A DNA stretch of 64,000 bases from an uncultured Bacteroidales bacterium (GCA_900317885.1 ONIM01000019.1:62001-126000), one strand, 5' to 3'; positions 35,751-44,244 are shown, counted from the first letter of the stretch. Notes: generated by a model not told the origin, from the letters alone. Translations and numbers: made by a program.

Positions 35751-35987
35751 ATGTCAAAAATTTGTCAAATTACAGGCAAGAAAGCCATGGTCGGCTGCAA
35801 TGTCTCGCATTCAAAACGCCGTACTAAACGGAGTTTCGATGTGAACCTCTTCCGCCGCAAGTTCTACTGGGTAGAACAAGATGTATGGATCGAGCTGAAC
35901 GTGAGTGCAGCTGGTCTGAGAACTATTAACAAGATCGGCCTCGATAACGCGCTGAAACAAGCTGCGGAGAAGGGCTATCTCAATTAA
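35751..35987 (+). CDS. rpmB: 50S ribosomal protein L28
   Basis: The 78-residue product [22 protein letters not shown]... with [18 protein letters not shown] and [19 protein letters not shown] is a typical Bacteroidota L28. It is followed 16 nt later by rpmG in the usual order. Confidence 0.97.
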   Translation: MSKICQITGKKAMVGCNVSHSKRRTKRSFDVNLFRRKFYWVEQDVWIELNVSAAGLRTINKIGLDNALKQAAEKGYLN

Positions 35988-36003
35988 CGAAAGGAACTGA
36001 ACA

Positions 36004-36192
36004 ATGGCAAAGAAATCTAAAGAAGCACGAGTTCAAGTTATCCTCGAGTGCACAGAGCAGAAAGCGAGTGGTGTTCCCGGTATGAGCCGTTATATCACGA
36101 CCAAAAACCGCAAAAACACCCCGGATCGCTTGGAATTGATGAAGTACAACCCGTATTTGAAAAAATACACGCTTCACAAGGAAATCAAGTAA
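36004..36192 (+). CDS. rpmG: 50S ribosomal protein L33
   Basis: The 62-residue protein starts [20 protein letters not shown] and ends [14 protein letters not shown]. It has a single cysteine, so it is the zinc-free (C-minus) form. A broken DUF4295 gene follows 29 nt later, as expected from the rpmB-rpmG-DUF4295 order. Confidence 0.97.
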   Translation: MAKKSKEARVQVILECTEQKASGVPGMSRYITTKNRKNTPDRLELMKYNPYLKKYTLHKEIK

Positions 36193-36221
36193 TTAACCCC
36201 TAATTAGAAAGGCTTAGAACT

Positions 36222-36327
36222 ATGGCAAAGAAAGCGGTCGCAACCCTTCAAACCGGTAACTCCGGACGCGCGCACTCTAAGTGCAGAGATCGTCGTAAAC
36301 GAGAAAGTGAACGAGTTCTTCAAGTAA
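36222..36327 (+). pseudogene. DUF4295 small protein gene, internally deleted and frameshifted
   Basis: ATG 36222 opens MAKKAVATLQTGNSGRAHSK, the standard start of this small basic protein of about 50 residues. The downstream sequence encodes the expected C-terminus SAEIVVNEKVNEFFK (stop 36325-36327), but in the next frame and without the middle part (normally an IKMVKSxKTGAY-like block). In the first frame translation runs into an unrelated Arg-rich tail and stops at 36335. A deletion of roughly 15 codons that is not a multiple of three explains this. Function of the family is unknown. Confidence 0.8.
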
Positions 36328-36365
36328 GAAAATGAAGTAATTTTCAGGAAAAAATGACATACAAT

Positions 36366-36396
36366 TTGCGTATGTCATTTTTTTTGTGTAACTTTG
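36366..36396 (+). promoter_or_regulatory. Promoter of the lipid-kinase/AmgK/MurU unit
   Basis: TTG at 36366-36368 (TTGCGTATGTCA) and TAACTTTG at 36389-36396, 20 nt apart. It rules out in-frame start codons before 36421. Confidence 0.8.
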
Positions 36397-36420
36397 CACT
36401 CGCAAACAATAAATGATATC

Positions 36421-37344
36421 ATGTTAGGCATCATTATTAATCCGAAATCGGGCAAGAAAGCGTTTCGCGCGCAGCGTATATATCTATGGAAACTGTTGCG
36501 CAAGCGTCATCAGCCTTTTGCCTACCGCGTGACGAAATATGCGGGACATGCGATTGAGTTGGCGCGTGAGTTGGTGGAGAAAGGGTATGACGAGATTCTT
36601 GTGCTCGGCGGAGACGGTACGTTGAGCGAGGCGGTGAACGGCATCATGCGTGCGGAGATAAGTGCGGAGCAACGGGCTACGATTCATCTGGGACTTATGC
36701 CCCGGGGAACCGGCAACGATTGGGCGCGGTATTGGTCCCTGACCAAGAACCATAAGGAGTCTCTCCGGCGATTCTTCGAGGGCGAGGGACAGCCGATAGA
36801 TATCGGTTGCGTCACCTATTGGCGAAACGGCATTGCCCACCACCGCTATTTCATTAACTCGGTTGGTTTTGGCGTCGATCCGCTCTGTTGCAAGAAAGCT
36901 GAGACGCTGAAATACTACCTGGGTTCACACCACGTTAATTATCTCTTCGGCCTCATCGCTGCGATCATCCAGCATAAGGCGCAGCACATGGTTCTGACGG
37001 TCGATGGCCAACAGGCGGTGGACGATCTGCTCTTTACGATGAACGTCGGTAACGGACCTTTCTCCGGCGGCGGCATCAAGCAGAATCCCGAAGCCGATCC
37101 CACCGATGGAGTCTTCCATACGATGTTTATCAAGAAACCCACTTTCCGCCAGATTATCGAGGCGCTTCCGAAGCTCTACAACGGCCGTCTGACGGAGTTG
37201 CCTTTCGTCTATCCCATCTGCGGAAAAGAGATCGAGATAGCTTATCGCAAGCATATCCTCTTTGAGGCGGACGGTATTCTGGAGAATATCATCGGGCCGT
37301 GCAAAGTGACTTGTATCCATAACGCCATTCAGTTCCGATCATGA
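36421..37344 (+). CDS. Diacylglycerol kinase catalytic-domain (YegS/DgkB-like) lipid kinase
   Basis: The 307-residue cytoplasmic protein carries NPKSGKKAFRAQ at the start, LVLGGDGTLSEAVNG (ATP-binding GGDGT, about residue 62) and LGLMPRGTGNDWARY (about residue 92), the three landmarks of the DAGK_cat family. PFSGGGIKQNPEADPTDGVF near residue 215 is the family's substrate-side block. The lipid substrate is not known. It overlaps the next gene by 4 nt. Confidence 0.9.
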   Translation: MLGIIINPKSGKKAFRAQRIYLWKLLRKRHQPFAYRVTKYAGHAIELARELVEKGYDEILVLGGDGTLSEAVNGIMRAEISAEQRATIHLGLMPRGTGNDWARYWSLTKNHKESLRRFFEGEGQPIDIGCVTYWRNGIAHHRYFINSVGFGVDPLCCKKAETLKYYLGSHHVNYLFGLIAAIIQHKAQHMVLTVDGQQAVDDLLFTMNVGNGPFSGGGIKQNPEADPTDGVFHTMFIKKPTFRQIIEALPKLYNGRLTELPFVYPICGKEIEIAYRKHILFEADGILENIIGPCKVTCIHNAIQFRS

Positions 37345-38750
37345 TTCAGCAGCAAGGCAGCAACCGGGTGTATTCCCGTGTGACGGATGAGCAAGGCCGC
37401 TCTGTCATTCGCGTCGAAGGTACGAACCGCGATGAGAACCGTGCGTTCATCTATATGGCGCGGCATTTTCACAAACTGGGTCTGCCTGTGCCCGAACTCT
37501 ATTCCGTCAGCGAAGATGAGATGACTTATACCCAGGAGGATCTGGGCGATACGCTCCTTTTCGATGCTATCAAAAATGGTCGTGAGACAGGCAATTTCAA
37601 TGAGACGGAGCGCACCTTATTAGAACGCACGTTACGCGCGCTCGCGCATATACAGGTGGAGGGCGCAAAAGATTTCGACTGGAGTATCTGTTTCCCGGTG
37701 CCAGAAATGGACGAACGTGCCATCCGTTGGGATCTCAATTATTTCAAGTACTGCTTCCTCAAAGGAACCAAAATCGAGTTCTCCGAGCCGAAGTTAGAGG
37801 ACGATTTTGATAAATTAGTCTGTACTCTGTCAGCCGCAGGCGGTCTATGTTCTGTCAGCGCCAGCGGTCTTTCCACTTTCCTCTACCGTGATTTCCAGAG
37901 CCGCAATGTGATGATCAAGGACGGCAAACCCTACTTCATTGATTTTCAAGGTGGCCGCAAAGGCCCGACGCAGTATGACGTAGCGTCCTTCCTCTGGCAG
38001 GCAAAAGCGAATATCCCTGCTTCTCTCCGCGAAGAACTGATAGATGCCTATTTGGACGAACTCAAGAAGTTTCAGCCATGCATGGCTGAATCGGAGTGGC
38101 GTGCCGCACTCCCGCATTTCGTCCTCCTGCGCACGCTGCAGGTCCTCGGCGCGTACGGCTACAGAGGATATTTTGAGCGCAAACCCCATTTCCTGGAGTC
38201 CATTCCCAACGCCCTGATAAACTTTGAAGAGATTTTTACCCAAAACCCGGAATTGCAGCAAGAATATCCGACACTCTTCTTACTCTCCAAATACCTTCCT
38301 CGAACGACGGTCAACCGACGGTCAACCGACGGTCAAAGCCAATGTCAAGCCCTTGTAGTTACCATTTATTCTTTCTCCTTCAAGCGCGGAATCCCTGCGG
38401 ATGAGTCCGGAAACGGCGGCGGGTATGTCTTCGATTGCCGCAGTACCCACAACCCCGGTAAATACGACGAATACAAGGCTCTCACGGGTCTCGATCAGCC
38501 GGTGATAGATTTCTTGGAGAAAGACGGTGAGATACTGACGTTCCTGAATTCGGTGTACGCGCTGGTGGATCACCATGCGGAGCGTTTTATCGAGCGTGGA
38601 TTTGATCATCTGCAGGTCGCTTTCGGTTGTACCGGAGGCCAGCACCGCTCAGTCTATTGTGCAGAGCATTTAGCGCAGCACCTCAAGGAGAAATTCAACG
38701 TTCAGATCGAACTCATCCACCGCGAGAGAGGAATATATCATAAATGGTAA
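37341..38750 (+). CDS. Fusion of an AmgK-like sugar kinase with a RapZ C-terminal domain
   Basis: Residues 1-320 form an aminoglycoside-phosphotransferase-fold kinase. YRDFQSRNVMI (catalytic Asp) and YFIDFQGGRKGP (Mg-binding Asp) match the AmgK group, which phosphorylates MurNAc/GlcNAc at C1 in cell-wall recycling. Residues about 335-469 form a RapZ C-terminal domain (SFSFKRGIPADESGNGGG, FDCRSTHNPGK, FGCTGGQHRSVYCAEHL), a fold that senses glucosamine-6-phosphate in E. coli RapZ. The N-terminal ATPase half of RapZ is absent. Three 11-bp repeats at about 38305-38337 encode the linker. The MurU-like gene follows 15 nt later, which supports a recycling role; coupling to GlcN6P sensing is inference. 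Confidence 0.85.
   Translation: MIQQQGSNRVYSRVTDEQGRSVIRVEGTNRDENRAFIYMARHFHKLGLPVPELYSVSEDEMTYTQEDLGDTLLFDAIKNGRETGNFNETERTLLERTLRALAHIQVEGAKDFDWSICFPVPEMDERAIRWDLNYFKYCFLKGTKIEFSEPKLEDDFDKLVCTLSAAGGLCSVSASGLSTFLYRDFQSRNVMIKDGKPYFIDFQGGRKGPTQYDVASFLWQAKANIPASLREELIDAYLDELKKFQPCMAESEWRAALPHFVLLRTLQVLGAYGYRGYFERKPHFLESIPNALINFEEIFTQNPELQQEYPTLFLLSKYLPRTTVNRRSTDGQSQCQALVVTIYSFSFKRGIPADESGNGGGYVFDCRSTHNPGKYDEYKALTGLDQPVIDFLEKDGEILTFLNSVYALVDHHAERFIERGFDHLQVAFGCTGGQHRSVYCAEHLAQHLKEKFNVQIELIHRERGIYHKW
38305..38337 (+). repeat. Three copies of an 11-bp repeat in the kinase/RapZ-C linker
   Basis: The unit ACGGTCAACCG is repeated nearly perfectly three times and read in frame as NRRSTDGQ between the two domains. 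Confidence 0.7.
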
Positions 38751-38765
38751 ATAGTAAATGACCCG

Positions 38766-39551
38766 ATGGTACATGCCTTGATTTTTTCAGCAGGCTTGGG
38801 CACACGCCTCAAACCGCTTACCGATACGATGCCGAAAGCCCTTGTGCCCTTAGCCGGCAAACCGCTCCTGCAATGGCAGGTGGAGAAACTGCGCGATGCA
38901 GGAATCACGGACATAACCGTCAATGTGCATCATTTTCCGGACATGATCATTGATACCATCCGTCGCAATAACGGTTGGGGATGTACTATCTCCATCTCCG
39001 ACGAACGGGACCTGCTTCTTGATACCGGAGGAGGACTCAAGAAAGTCAAATCTGAAATCCTAAATCCTAAATCTGAAATCCTAAATGCGCCCATTCTCGC
39101 TTGCAACGTAGATATCCTCTCGAATATTGATATCCGGGCATTGATCGCGCAGTATGAGCAAACGGGTGTTTCCCAATTAGTGGTCTCCGAACGTCAGACG
39201 CAGCGCTATCTGCTTTTCGACGAGAAGGGTATGCTTTGCGGCTGGACCAATATTGCTACCGGTGAATTGAAGCCCTCATCAATCCATCAATCCATCAATC
39301 CATCATTCCGAAGGTTGGCTTTCTCCGGCATGCAGATCTTGACACCCGAAGTGCTCAGTCGTCTGGATGAGATGGAAGAAGAGAAATTCTCGCTGATTGA
39401 TTTCTATCTGCATCTCTGCGAACAAAACTCTACGCCGTCCGCCATACACCGTACACCCTTACAGGCCTATGTTCCGAAGGACTATAAAATGATGGATGTG
39501 GGTAAAATTGACCAGATTCAAGAGGCAGAACGCTTTGCTGAAAGCCTGTGA
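38766..39551 (+). CDS. MurU-like nucleotidyltransferase
   Basis: The 261-residue protein starts MVHALIFSAGLGTRLKPLTD with the nucleotidyltransferase loop GLGTRLxPLT and PKALVPLAGKPLLQW. NVDILSNIDI near residue 118 carries the metal-binding Asp. It should uridylylate MurNAc-1-phosphate (or a similar sugar-1-phosphate) made by the kinase encoded just upstream. Two repeats interrupt it in frame: KSEILNPKSEIL around residue 98, and IHQSINPS around residue 175; a third possible one lies near the C-terminus. All fall between conserved strands. Confidence 0.85.
   Translation: MVHALIFSAGLGTRLKPLTDTMPKALVPLAGKPLLQWQVEKLRDAGITDITVNVHHFPDMIIDTIRRNNGWGCTISISDERDLLLDTGGGLKKVKSEILNPKSEILNAPILACNVDILSNIDIRALIAQYEQTGVSQLVVSERQTQRYLLFDEKGMLCGWTNIATGELKPSSIHQSINPSFRRLAFSGMQILTPEVLSRLDEMEEEKFSLIDFYLHLCEQNSTPSAIHRTPLQAYVPKDYKMMDVGKIDQIQEAERFAESL
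39045..39087 (+). repeat. AAATCCT/AAATCTG heptamer tract inside the murU-like gene
   Basis: Six consecutive 7-bp units of the AAATCNN type, read as VKSEILNPKSEILNAP. The unit is the same as that at the cmk/ispH junction. Confidence 0.75.
39276..39309 (+). repeat. CATCAATC octamer tract inside the murU-like gene
   Basis: Three to four copies of an 8-bp unit (ATCCATCA) are read in frame as SIHQSINPS. Confidence 0.7.
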
Positions 39552-39554
39552 CTA

Positions 39555-39582
39555 AAAAAGAGACGCGATTGCGTCTCTTTTT
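39555..39582. terminator. Bidirectional terminator between the murU-like gene and tRNA-Lys
   Basis: AAAAAGAGACGC, loop GATT, GCGTCTCTTTTT is a perfect 12-bp stem with A and T runs at its ends, placed between convergent transcripts. Confidence 0.88.
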
Positions 39583-39583
39583 G

Positions 39584-39656
39584 TGTCCCCCGAGGGACTC
39601 GAACCCTCGACCCACTGATTAAGAGTCAGTTGCTCTACCAACTGAGCTAGGGAGAC
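39584..39656 (-). tRNA. tRNA-Lys (anticodon CTT)
   Basis: The 73-nt minus-strand gene has acceptor GTCTCCC/GGGGGAC, D-arm GCTC/GAGC, anticodon arm ACTGA-CTCTTAA-TCAGT and T-arm GAGGG/CCCTC. The discriminator is A and CCA is not encoded. Confidence 0.95.
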
Positions 39657-39710
39657 AGATCGTGTTTCACGAACGGAGTCTCAAAGACTCGTCTTTTTCA
39701 AAAGCGGGTG

Positions 39711-39741
39711 CAAAGGTACTGCTTTTTTTTGACATGACCAA
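39711..39741 (-). promoter_or_regulatory. Promoter of tRNA-Lys
   Basis: On the minus strand TTG at 39741-39739 and TACCTTTG at 39718-39711, 20 nt apart, in a 60-bp context nearly identical to the tRNA-Asp/Arg promoter. The stretch 39742-39781 between it and the DUF6377 gene holds an AT-rich tract only. Confidence 0.82.
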
Positions 39742-39781
39742 ATTTTTTGGCACTTTTTTTTCAAAAAAATGCTTTTTGACC

Positions 39782-41317
39782 TTATTTCCCGATCTCTTGT
39801 ACCCTTTGCTCGAAGGTATCGCGGTCTCCAATCGCGCTGTTCTTCACTTTCACGCGGTAGTTACTGATGGTGTTCGGACTGTAACACAGCAGTTCGGCAA
39901 TCTTGGCGGAACTGGTGATACCGAGCAGAATCAGCGCGAAGATTCGCATCTCTACCGTCATACGCTCACCCGGTTTGGGAGTGATCCGTGCTTCGGGTTT
40001 GAGCAGCGCATTGAAATCCTGCACGAAACTGCCGTACAGCGAAAGGAAGGTGTCATCGAACGAGCGGTAGAAATTCTCCATCTCGCGATCCATGAATCCT
40101 GCAGGATCTTTCTCTCCCGCCTTACGCGCCATGGTCGTCAGTCGGCGGATATAATCGCTATATACCTCCAGGTACCGGCATATATACTGCTCCTTGATAT
40201 GGTTGGCGGCTTTGAGTTGTCCGTTAATCGTCCGCAGCTGTTCGTTCATCACCTTGATCTCGCTGTTGAGCGTGTGAAGGCGGCGGTTCTGGCTCAGGGA
40301 GAAGAAGATAGCGATAATCAATATTCCCAGCAGTACAGCCAGCGTCGAAAGCACGATGATCAGTATGTTGGACGATCGGCGGAGCCGTTCTTCATAACTA
40401 TTGGAGATGTCGTGACCCAAGGCGTAGGTCTGTATGAATCGTGTCGGTGCATTGAATAGCGACGCGTTCGTCAGCGAGTAATCGCTGTAATGGTACGCAC
40501 GCTCCAGATCGCCGGCTTCGTAGCACTCTTTGGCTACCATCCAGGACGAACCGTTATCCGTGATGCCGCACCGTACGTCCGCGATGGCGGAGCGAGTCAG
40601 CCATATATATTGTTCGCGTTGCTGTCCCATACGCTCGTATAGCGTCGAGCGGCTGTATGCCTCTATTGCGTACCGATGGGACCATAGCGGAAAGAGCGAT
40701 ATGATGGAGTCATTGATGGCCAATGCTGCTTCTAAGTCATCTGCTTCACTGGCTCTGAGAAAATCGCGGCGAAGACGGATATGTCGGTCGTACGGTGCCT
40801 GACGATCCATCTCGTTCAACAGCGAGTCGTAGTAAATCTGCGCTTGTGAGTGTAGATAATCGGCGTAAGAAGGAATACGGCAAGCCGCGTAGGCTTCGGA
40901 ATACAGCCTCCAGACTGCCTCCAGCCAATCTACTTTGAGCGAGTCCGGCATCGCGCTGACATCCGGGATGATAGCGAACCCCTCTCCGTATTTGCCGATA
41001 GAGGAGGACAGCTGCACCAGCCCCGTATAAGCCTGCGTGCGATAGGGTTCCGGCGCATTAATCAGTTTCAGAAACCATACGCGCGCGCTGTCACTCTGAA
41101 AATACTGATACTCGCGCGCGATACGAACCTGTATCTCCTTGCTCATCGGACGGATTCTGCAAAGCGAGTCGATTCGTTTGGTATGGGCCTCGCGGTAGTA
41201 ATCGGCGCGGGATACTTCGTTATCATAGATGGTTAATAACGAGTCCAGCGTGGACATAGCGCTCATACGGGTGCTCAGCGCTAACAGACAGCAACTCAGA
41301 AGAAGGTATTTTTTCAT
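39782..41317 (-). CDS. DUF6377 membrane-anchored regulator with C-terminal helix-turn-helix
   Basis: The 511-residue protein has a signal peptide or first helix (MKKYLLLSCCLLALSTRMSA), a helical, TPR-like periplasmic region to about residue 320, one transmembrane helix (ILIIVLSTLAVLLGILIIAI), a short coiled coil, then a cytoplasmic part. Its end, LILLGITSSAKIAELLCYSPNTISNYRVKVKNS, is a LuxR-like helix-turn-helix. Such proteins sense an outside signal and act on DNA directly. The gene follows the CotH gene by 1 nt and is probably cotranscribed. Its targets are unknown; the nearby secreted-protein and glucan genes are candidates. Confidence 0.82.
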   Translation of the reverse strand: MKKYLLLSCCLLALSTRMSAMSTLDSLLTIYDNEVSRADYYREAHTKRIDSLCRIRPMSKEIQVRIAREYQYFQSDSARVWFLKLINAPEPYRTQAYTGLVQLSSSIGKYGEGFAIIPDVSAMPDSLKVDWLEAVWRLYSEAYAACRIPSYADYLHSQAQIYYDSLLNEMDRQAPYDRHIRLRRDFLRASEADDLEAALAINDSIISLFPLWSHRYAIEAYSRSTLYERMGQQREQYIWLTRSAIADVRCGITDNGSSWMVAKECYEAGDLERAYHYSDYSLTNASLFNAPTRFIQTYALGHDISNSYEERLRRSSNILIIVLSTLAVLLGILIIAIFFSLSQNRRLHTLNSEIKVMNEQLRTINGQLKAANHIKEQYICRYLEVYSDYIRRLTTMARKAGEKDPAGFMDREMENFYRSFDDTFLSLYGSFVQDFNALLKPEARITPKPGERMTVEMRIFALILLGITSSAKIAELLCYSPNTISNYRVKVKNSAIGDRDTFEQRVQEIGK

Positions 41318-41318
41318 C

Positions 41319-43028
41319 TTATCTCTTGATTAGTTGTCCTTGAGGAGAATAAACGGCTCCGTTGCGGCGGATCTGTATCTGTCCGTTGACAAGTATCTTG
41401 ACGGCTTTCGATTGTTCCTTGACGGCTTCTATATCGAGTGCCGTGGCATCAAATCCTAATTTGTTATCCATCCATGAGATGCGGTTGGACATATAGTTCC
41501 GTACGTTGTTCACCTCTGCTTCGTATGACCCGTGAAGACGCGGGTTCTGGTGTACATACTGGTTCATGATCTTCCACCGGATGAAGTTCAGCCGCTGTGA
41601 TTGCTCCAGCATCTGTGCCTGCTCGTCGATATAATCCAGCATGGACTCTTCGGTAAAGCCCGATTGGCGGATTTGCGCCCAGAGATCTTTCAATTGTTGC
41701 TTGGCATCGGCGTCCTGCACCACGATCTTATCCACTAAACTCTTCATGTAACCGGCACTGCTGCCGCCGGAGCGGTAGATATAATCCGTCTTGTTATTCA
41801 CGGGGTACGTGCGGTTGTCGTTGTCGAACGCCAGGTCAAAATCCCAGCACGGACCTACATACATCGTATCGTTCGAGCGGTGTTTATACATATACACGCT
41901 CCAGTACGTATCCGTATTGCCGGACACTTCGCCCACGAGGAAATGTCGCAGGAAGGTATTGAGATCGAGTTTTTGTTTCCATCCGTTACCGGTTTCGACG
42001 CTGCTATAGAAGGTGTTGATATACTCTCTCTGTTGCGATGTGATCTCGTCCTCATCCGGCGATTTGATGGAGACGGGCGTACCGTTGCTGGAATAGAACA
42101 CACCGTTCTGGTTCGGTTCGTCTCCGGCATAGGCATCTACCTCAATCAGGTAACCTCCTGTGAGCGCTTCGCCGCTGTTGTCCTCGGGCGTCATTTCCGT
42201 TATATCCACGCGGTTTTTACGCACCTCTATCTGGTCGCAAAGCTGGTACGTACCTTTGTAATCGCCGTTCAGTACCACATCCACGTACTGGCAGAAAGGC
42301 GTATAAGGCATCCCGAAGCGGCGGCTGAGTTCAAAGGCTAACTGATTGCGCATCAGCGTCTTGTCGCCGTAGTTATTGATGAGTGTCCATTTCTTTGCTT
42401 TTGCCGGAGAACCCAATACTTGCTGCTTGTGGGCAAACTTGATTCGGTACGGTTTCTTTGGAAAAGTACGGGACGCATTGCCGCGTTCGCGGATAGTGGC
42501 GGTATCGGCTAAGAGTTTCGTGCCGTTATTGGAGATGATGGAGATATAGCAATCTATCTCATGCTCTTTGTCGTACGGCGCCTGGTTGTTGACCGTATGA
42601 ATGACTACGGTCGGCAGGTTCGTCAGTTGCGGCAGATGGCTGTCATCACCAGCTCCGGCTACACCGCGGAACTCCAGCGCCTGAATCTTATACTCGCCTT
42701 TGAGCTCCGATTTGAGATAACGCACGTACCGGAACCCGCGCGAGCATTGGACGGTCGCATAGTTCATCTGGTTGGCCTGCGACGCACCGTCATGCATATA
42801 CAGCGGGATAGCGTCCATAAAATCCGGACTGTTGGCTCCCTCGAAGAGACCTAACTCTGCAGTCGTCGTACTCAAGGGATTCCATCCTACGGACGTGATC
42901 ACATATTGTGAACCTAAATCCAAACCACGCCATCCGTCGCCGCTGAGCGCCGTACCGGTGAGAACTTGATCTGCATACCCTGCCTGCAGAAGCATGCACG
43001 AAAATAAAAATACTGCTATTCGTTTCAT
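41319..43028 (-). CDS. Secreted CotH-kinase-family protein with C-terminal tail tag
   Basis: The 569-residue protein has a signal peptide (MKRIAVFLFSCMLLQAGYA), a discoidin-like first domain (WRGLDLGSQYVITSVGWNPL) and a CotH domain from about residue 140 to 500. The CotH landmarks are RTFPKKPYRIKF, RNQLAFELSRRFGMPYTP, GTYQLCDQIEVRKNRVDI, YLIEVDAY and the metal-binding GPCWDFDLAFDN. CotH proteins are atypical kinases; the substrate here is unknown. The end, GQIQIRRNGAVYSPQGQL, is the shared tail. ATG 43028 was chosen because the promoter -7 box is at 43059-43066, making upstream in-frame codons non-transcribed or leader. Confidence 0.86.
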   Translation of the reverse strand: MKRIAVFLFSCMLLQAGYADQVLTGTALSGDGWRGLDLGSQYVITSVGWNPLSTTTAELGLFEGANSPDFMDAIPLYMHDGASQANQMNYATVQCSRGFRYVRYLKSELKGEYKIQALEFRGVAGAGDDSHLPQLTNLPTVVIHTVNNQAPYDKEHEIDCYISIISNNGTKLLADTATIRERGNASRTFPKKPYRIKFAHKQQVLGSPAKAKKWTLINNYGDKTLMRNQLAFELSRRFGMPYTPFCQYVDVVLNGDYKGTYQLCDQIEVRKNRVDITEMTPEDNSGEALTGGYLIEVDAYAGDEPNQNGVFYSSNGTPVSIKSPDEDEITSQQREYINTFYSSVETGNGWKQKLDLNTFLRHFLVGEVSGNTDTYWSVYMYKHRSNDTMYVGPCWDFDLAFDNDNRTYPVNNKTDYIYRSGGSSAGYMKSLVDKIVVQDADAKQQLKDLWAQIRQSGFTEESMLDYIDEQAQMLEQSQRLNFIRWKIMNQYVHQNPRLHGSYEAEVNNVRNYMSNRISWMDNKLGFDATALDIEAVKEQSKAVKILVNGQIQIRRNGAVYSPQGQLIKR

Positions 43029-43058
43029 AAGATTGCGTAACATCGCCATTTCCGACGA

Positions 43059-43089
43059 CAAAGGTACTGCTTTTTTTTGATATATGCAA
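43059..43089 (-). promoter_or_regulatory. Promoter of the CotH-DUF6377 operon
   Basis: On the minus strand TTG at 43089-43087 and TACCTTTG at 43066-43059, 20 nt apart. Confidence 0.78.
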
Positions 43090-43123
43090 ATATTGCGGAA
43101 ATAAATCCGTAAATTGTGGGTAA

Positions 43124-43228
43124 TTTTTACGTACTTTTTTTTGCTGTTTAAAAATCGTAAGTTATTGAATATACGTCTTTTAACTCTTAAATATACGTAC
43201 TTTTATGTTATACAACATATCCGCACGT
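43124..43228 (+). promoter_or_regulatory. Shared upstream module, copy 1
   Basis: TTTTTACGTACTTTTTTTTGC at its start, then CGTACTTTTATG (43197) and ACAACATAT ending at 43220, 8 nt before the -33 TTG. The same landmarks with the same spacing occur at 51213-51317. Confidence 0.6.
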
Positions 43229-43259
43229 TTGCTCATGTGCGGGAAAAACACTAATTTTG
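43229..43259 (+). promoter_or_regulatory. Promoter of the aldo/keto reductase gene
   Basis: TTG at 43229-43231 and TAATTTTG at 43252-43259, 20 nt apart, 29 nt before ATG 43288. Confidence 0.8.
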
Positions 43260-43287
43260 TGACCGATTTCAAAAAATCATCAACACC

Positions 43288-44244
43288 ATGGCAAACGAAT
43301 TTCCTTACAAAGCATCCTCGGATCGGTATTCACAAATGCCGATGTTCTACAACCGTTGTGGCAAGAGCGGCGTCTTGCTGCCGAAAGTCAGTTTAGGATT
43401 CTGGCATAATTTCGGAGACGATGCGCCTTTTGAACGTAGTCGTGCTATCTGTCGGTATGCTTTTGACCATGGCGTGACGCATTTTGATTTTGCGAACAAC
43501 TACGGTGTCCCTGCCGGTAGTGCGGAAGCCAATTTCGGAAGGCTGATGGACGAAGATTTCCGTCCGTACCGGGATGAACTCTTTATCTCTACCAAAGCCG
43601 GTTATCTGATGTGGGACGGTCCTTACGGAGAGTGGGGTAGCCGCAAGTATCTGATGTCCAGCCTCGATCAGTCGCTTAAGCGGATGAGGTTGGATTATGT
43701 GGACTTGTTCTACTCGCACCGCTATGACCCGAATACGCCGATTGAGGAGACGCTCCAGACGCTTGTGGATGTGGTGAAGATGGGAAAGGCGCTGTATGTA
43801 GGTATCTCCAACTGGCCGCTCGAACCCCTTAAAGCAGGTGCCAAGTACTTGAAGGAACACGATGTGCCGCTCTTGATTTATCAAGGAAGACTGAATAGGA
43901 TAGATCGTGAGCCGATAACAGAGGGAATCTTAGACTTTTGTAAGGGGGAAGGAGTAGGATTCATTGCCTATTCGCCTCTGGCGCAAGGTCTGCTGACCGA
44001 CCGTTATCTGGAGGGTATTCCTGCAGATAGCCGCATGGCGCAGGAGCATTTCCTGAAATCCGAACGCCGTACGCCGGAGCTCCTGGAGTACCTGCATCAG
44101 CTCGACGAGAAGGCAAAAGCCTCCAACCGCTCCATTGCGCAAGAGGCGCTCAAATGGGTGCTGGACCAGAATGGCGTGACTTCCGTTCTTGTCGGCGCCA
44201 GCTCCGTAGCACAACTGGAAAATAACTTACAAACGATTTTCTAA
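43288..44244 (+). CDS. Aldo/keto reductase (YghZ-like)
   Basis: The 318-residue NAD(P)H-dependent oxidoreductase shows the AKR tetrad: Asp and Tyr in FDFANNYGVPAGSAE, Lys in FISTKAGYLMWDGPYGEWGS, and His in FYSHRYDPNTPIEETL. NRIDREP and AYSPLAQGLLTDRYL also fit. The GxMWDGPYGEWGS block is that of the YghZ/Kv-beta group, which reduces L-glyceraldehyde 3-phosphate and other aldehydes. A tandem of secreted-protein genes follows in the same direction. Confidence 0.9.
   Translation: MANEFPYKASSDRYSQMPMFYNRCGKSGVLLPKVSLGFWHNFGDDAPFERSRAICRYAFDHGVTHFDFANNYGVPAGSAEANFGRLMDEDFRPYRDELFISTKAGYLMWDGPYGEWGSRKYLMSSLDQSLKRMRLDYVDLFYSHRYDPNTPIEETLQTLVDVVKMGKALYVGISNWPLEPLKAGAKYLKEHDVPLLIYQGRLNRIDREPITEGILDFCKGEGVGFIAYSPLAQGLLTDRYLEGIPADSRMAQEHFLKSERRTPELLEYLHQLDEKAKASNRSIAQEALKWVLDQNGVTSVLVGASSVAQLENNLQTIF

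Noticed and set aside
38305-38337. A short CRISPR-like array
   Set aside because: The three 11-bp units adjoin without spacers and lie in frame inside a coding sequence; no Cas gene is nearby.
39430-39460. A further tandem repeat (CCGTACACC-like) near the end of the murU-like gene
   Set aside because: Only about two degenerate copies can be aligned, too few to call a repeat with confidence.
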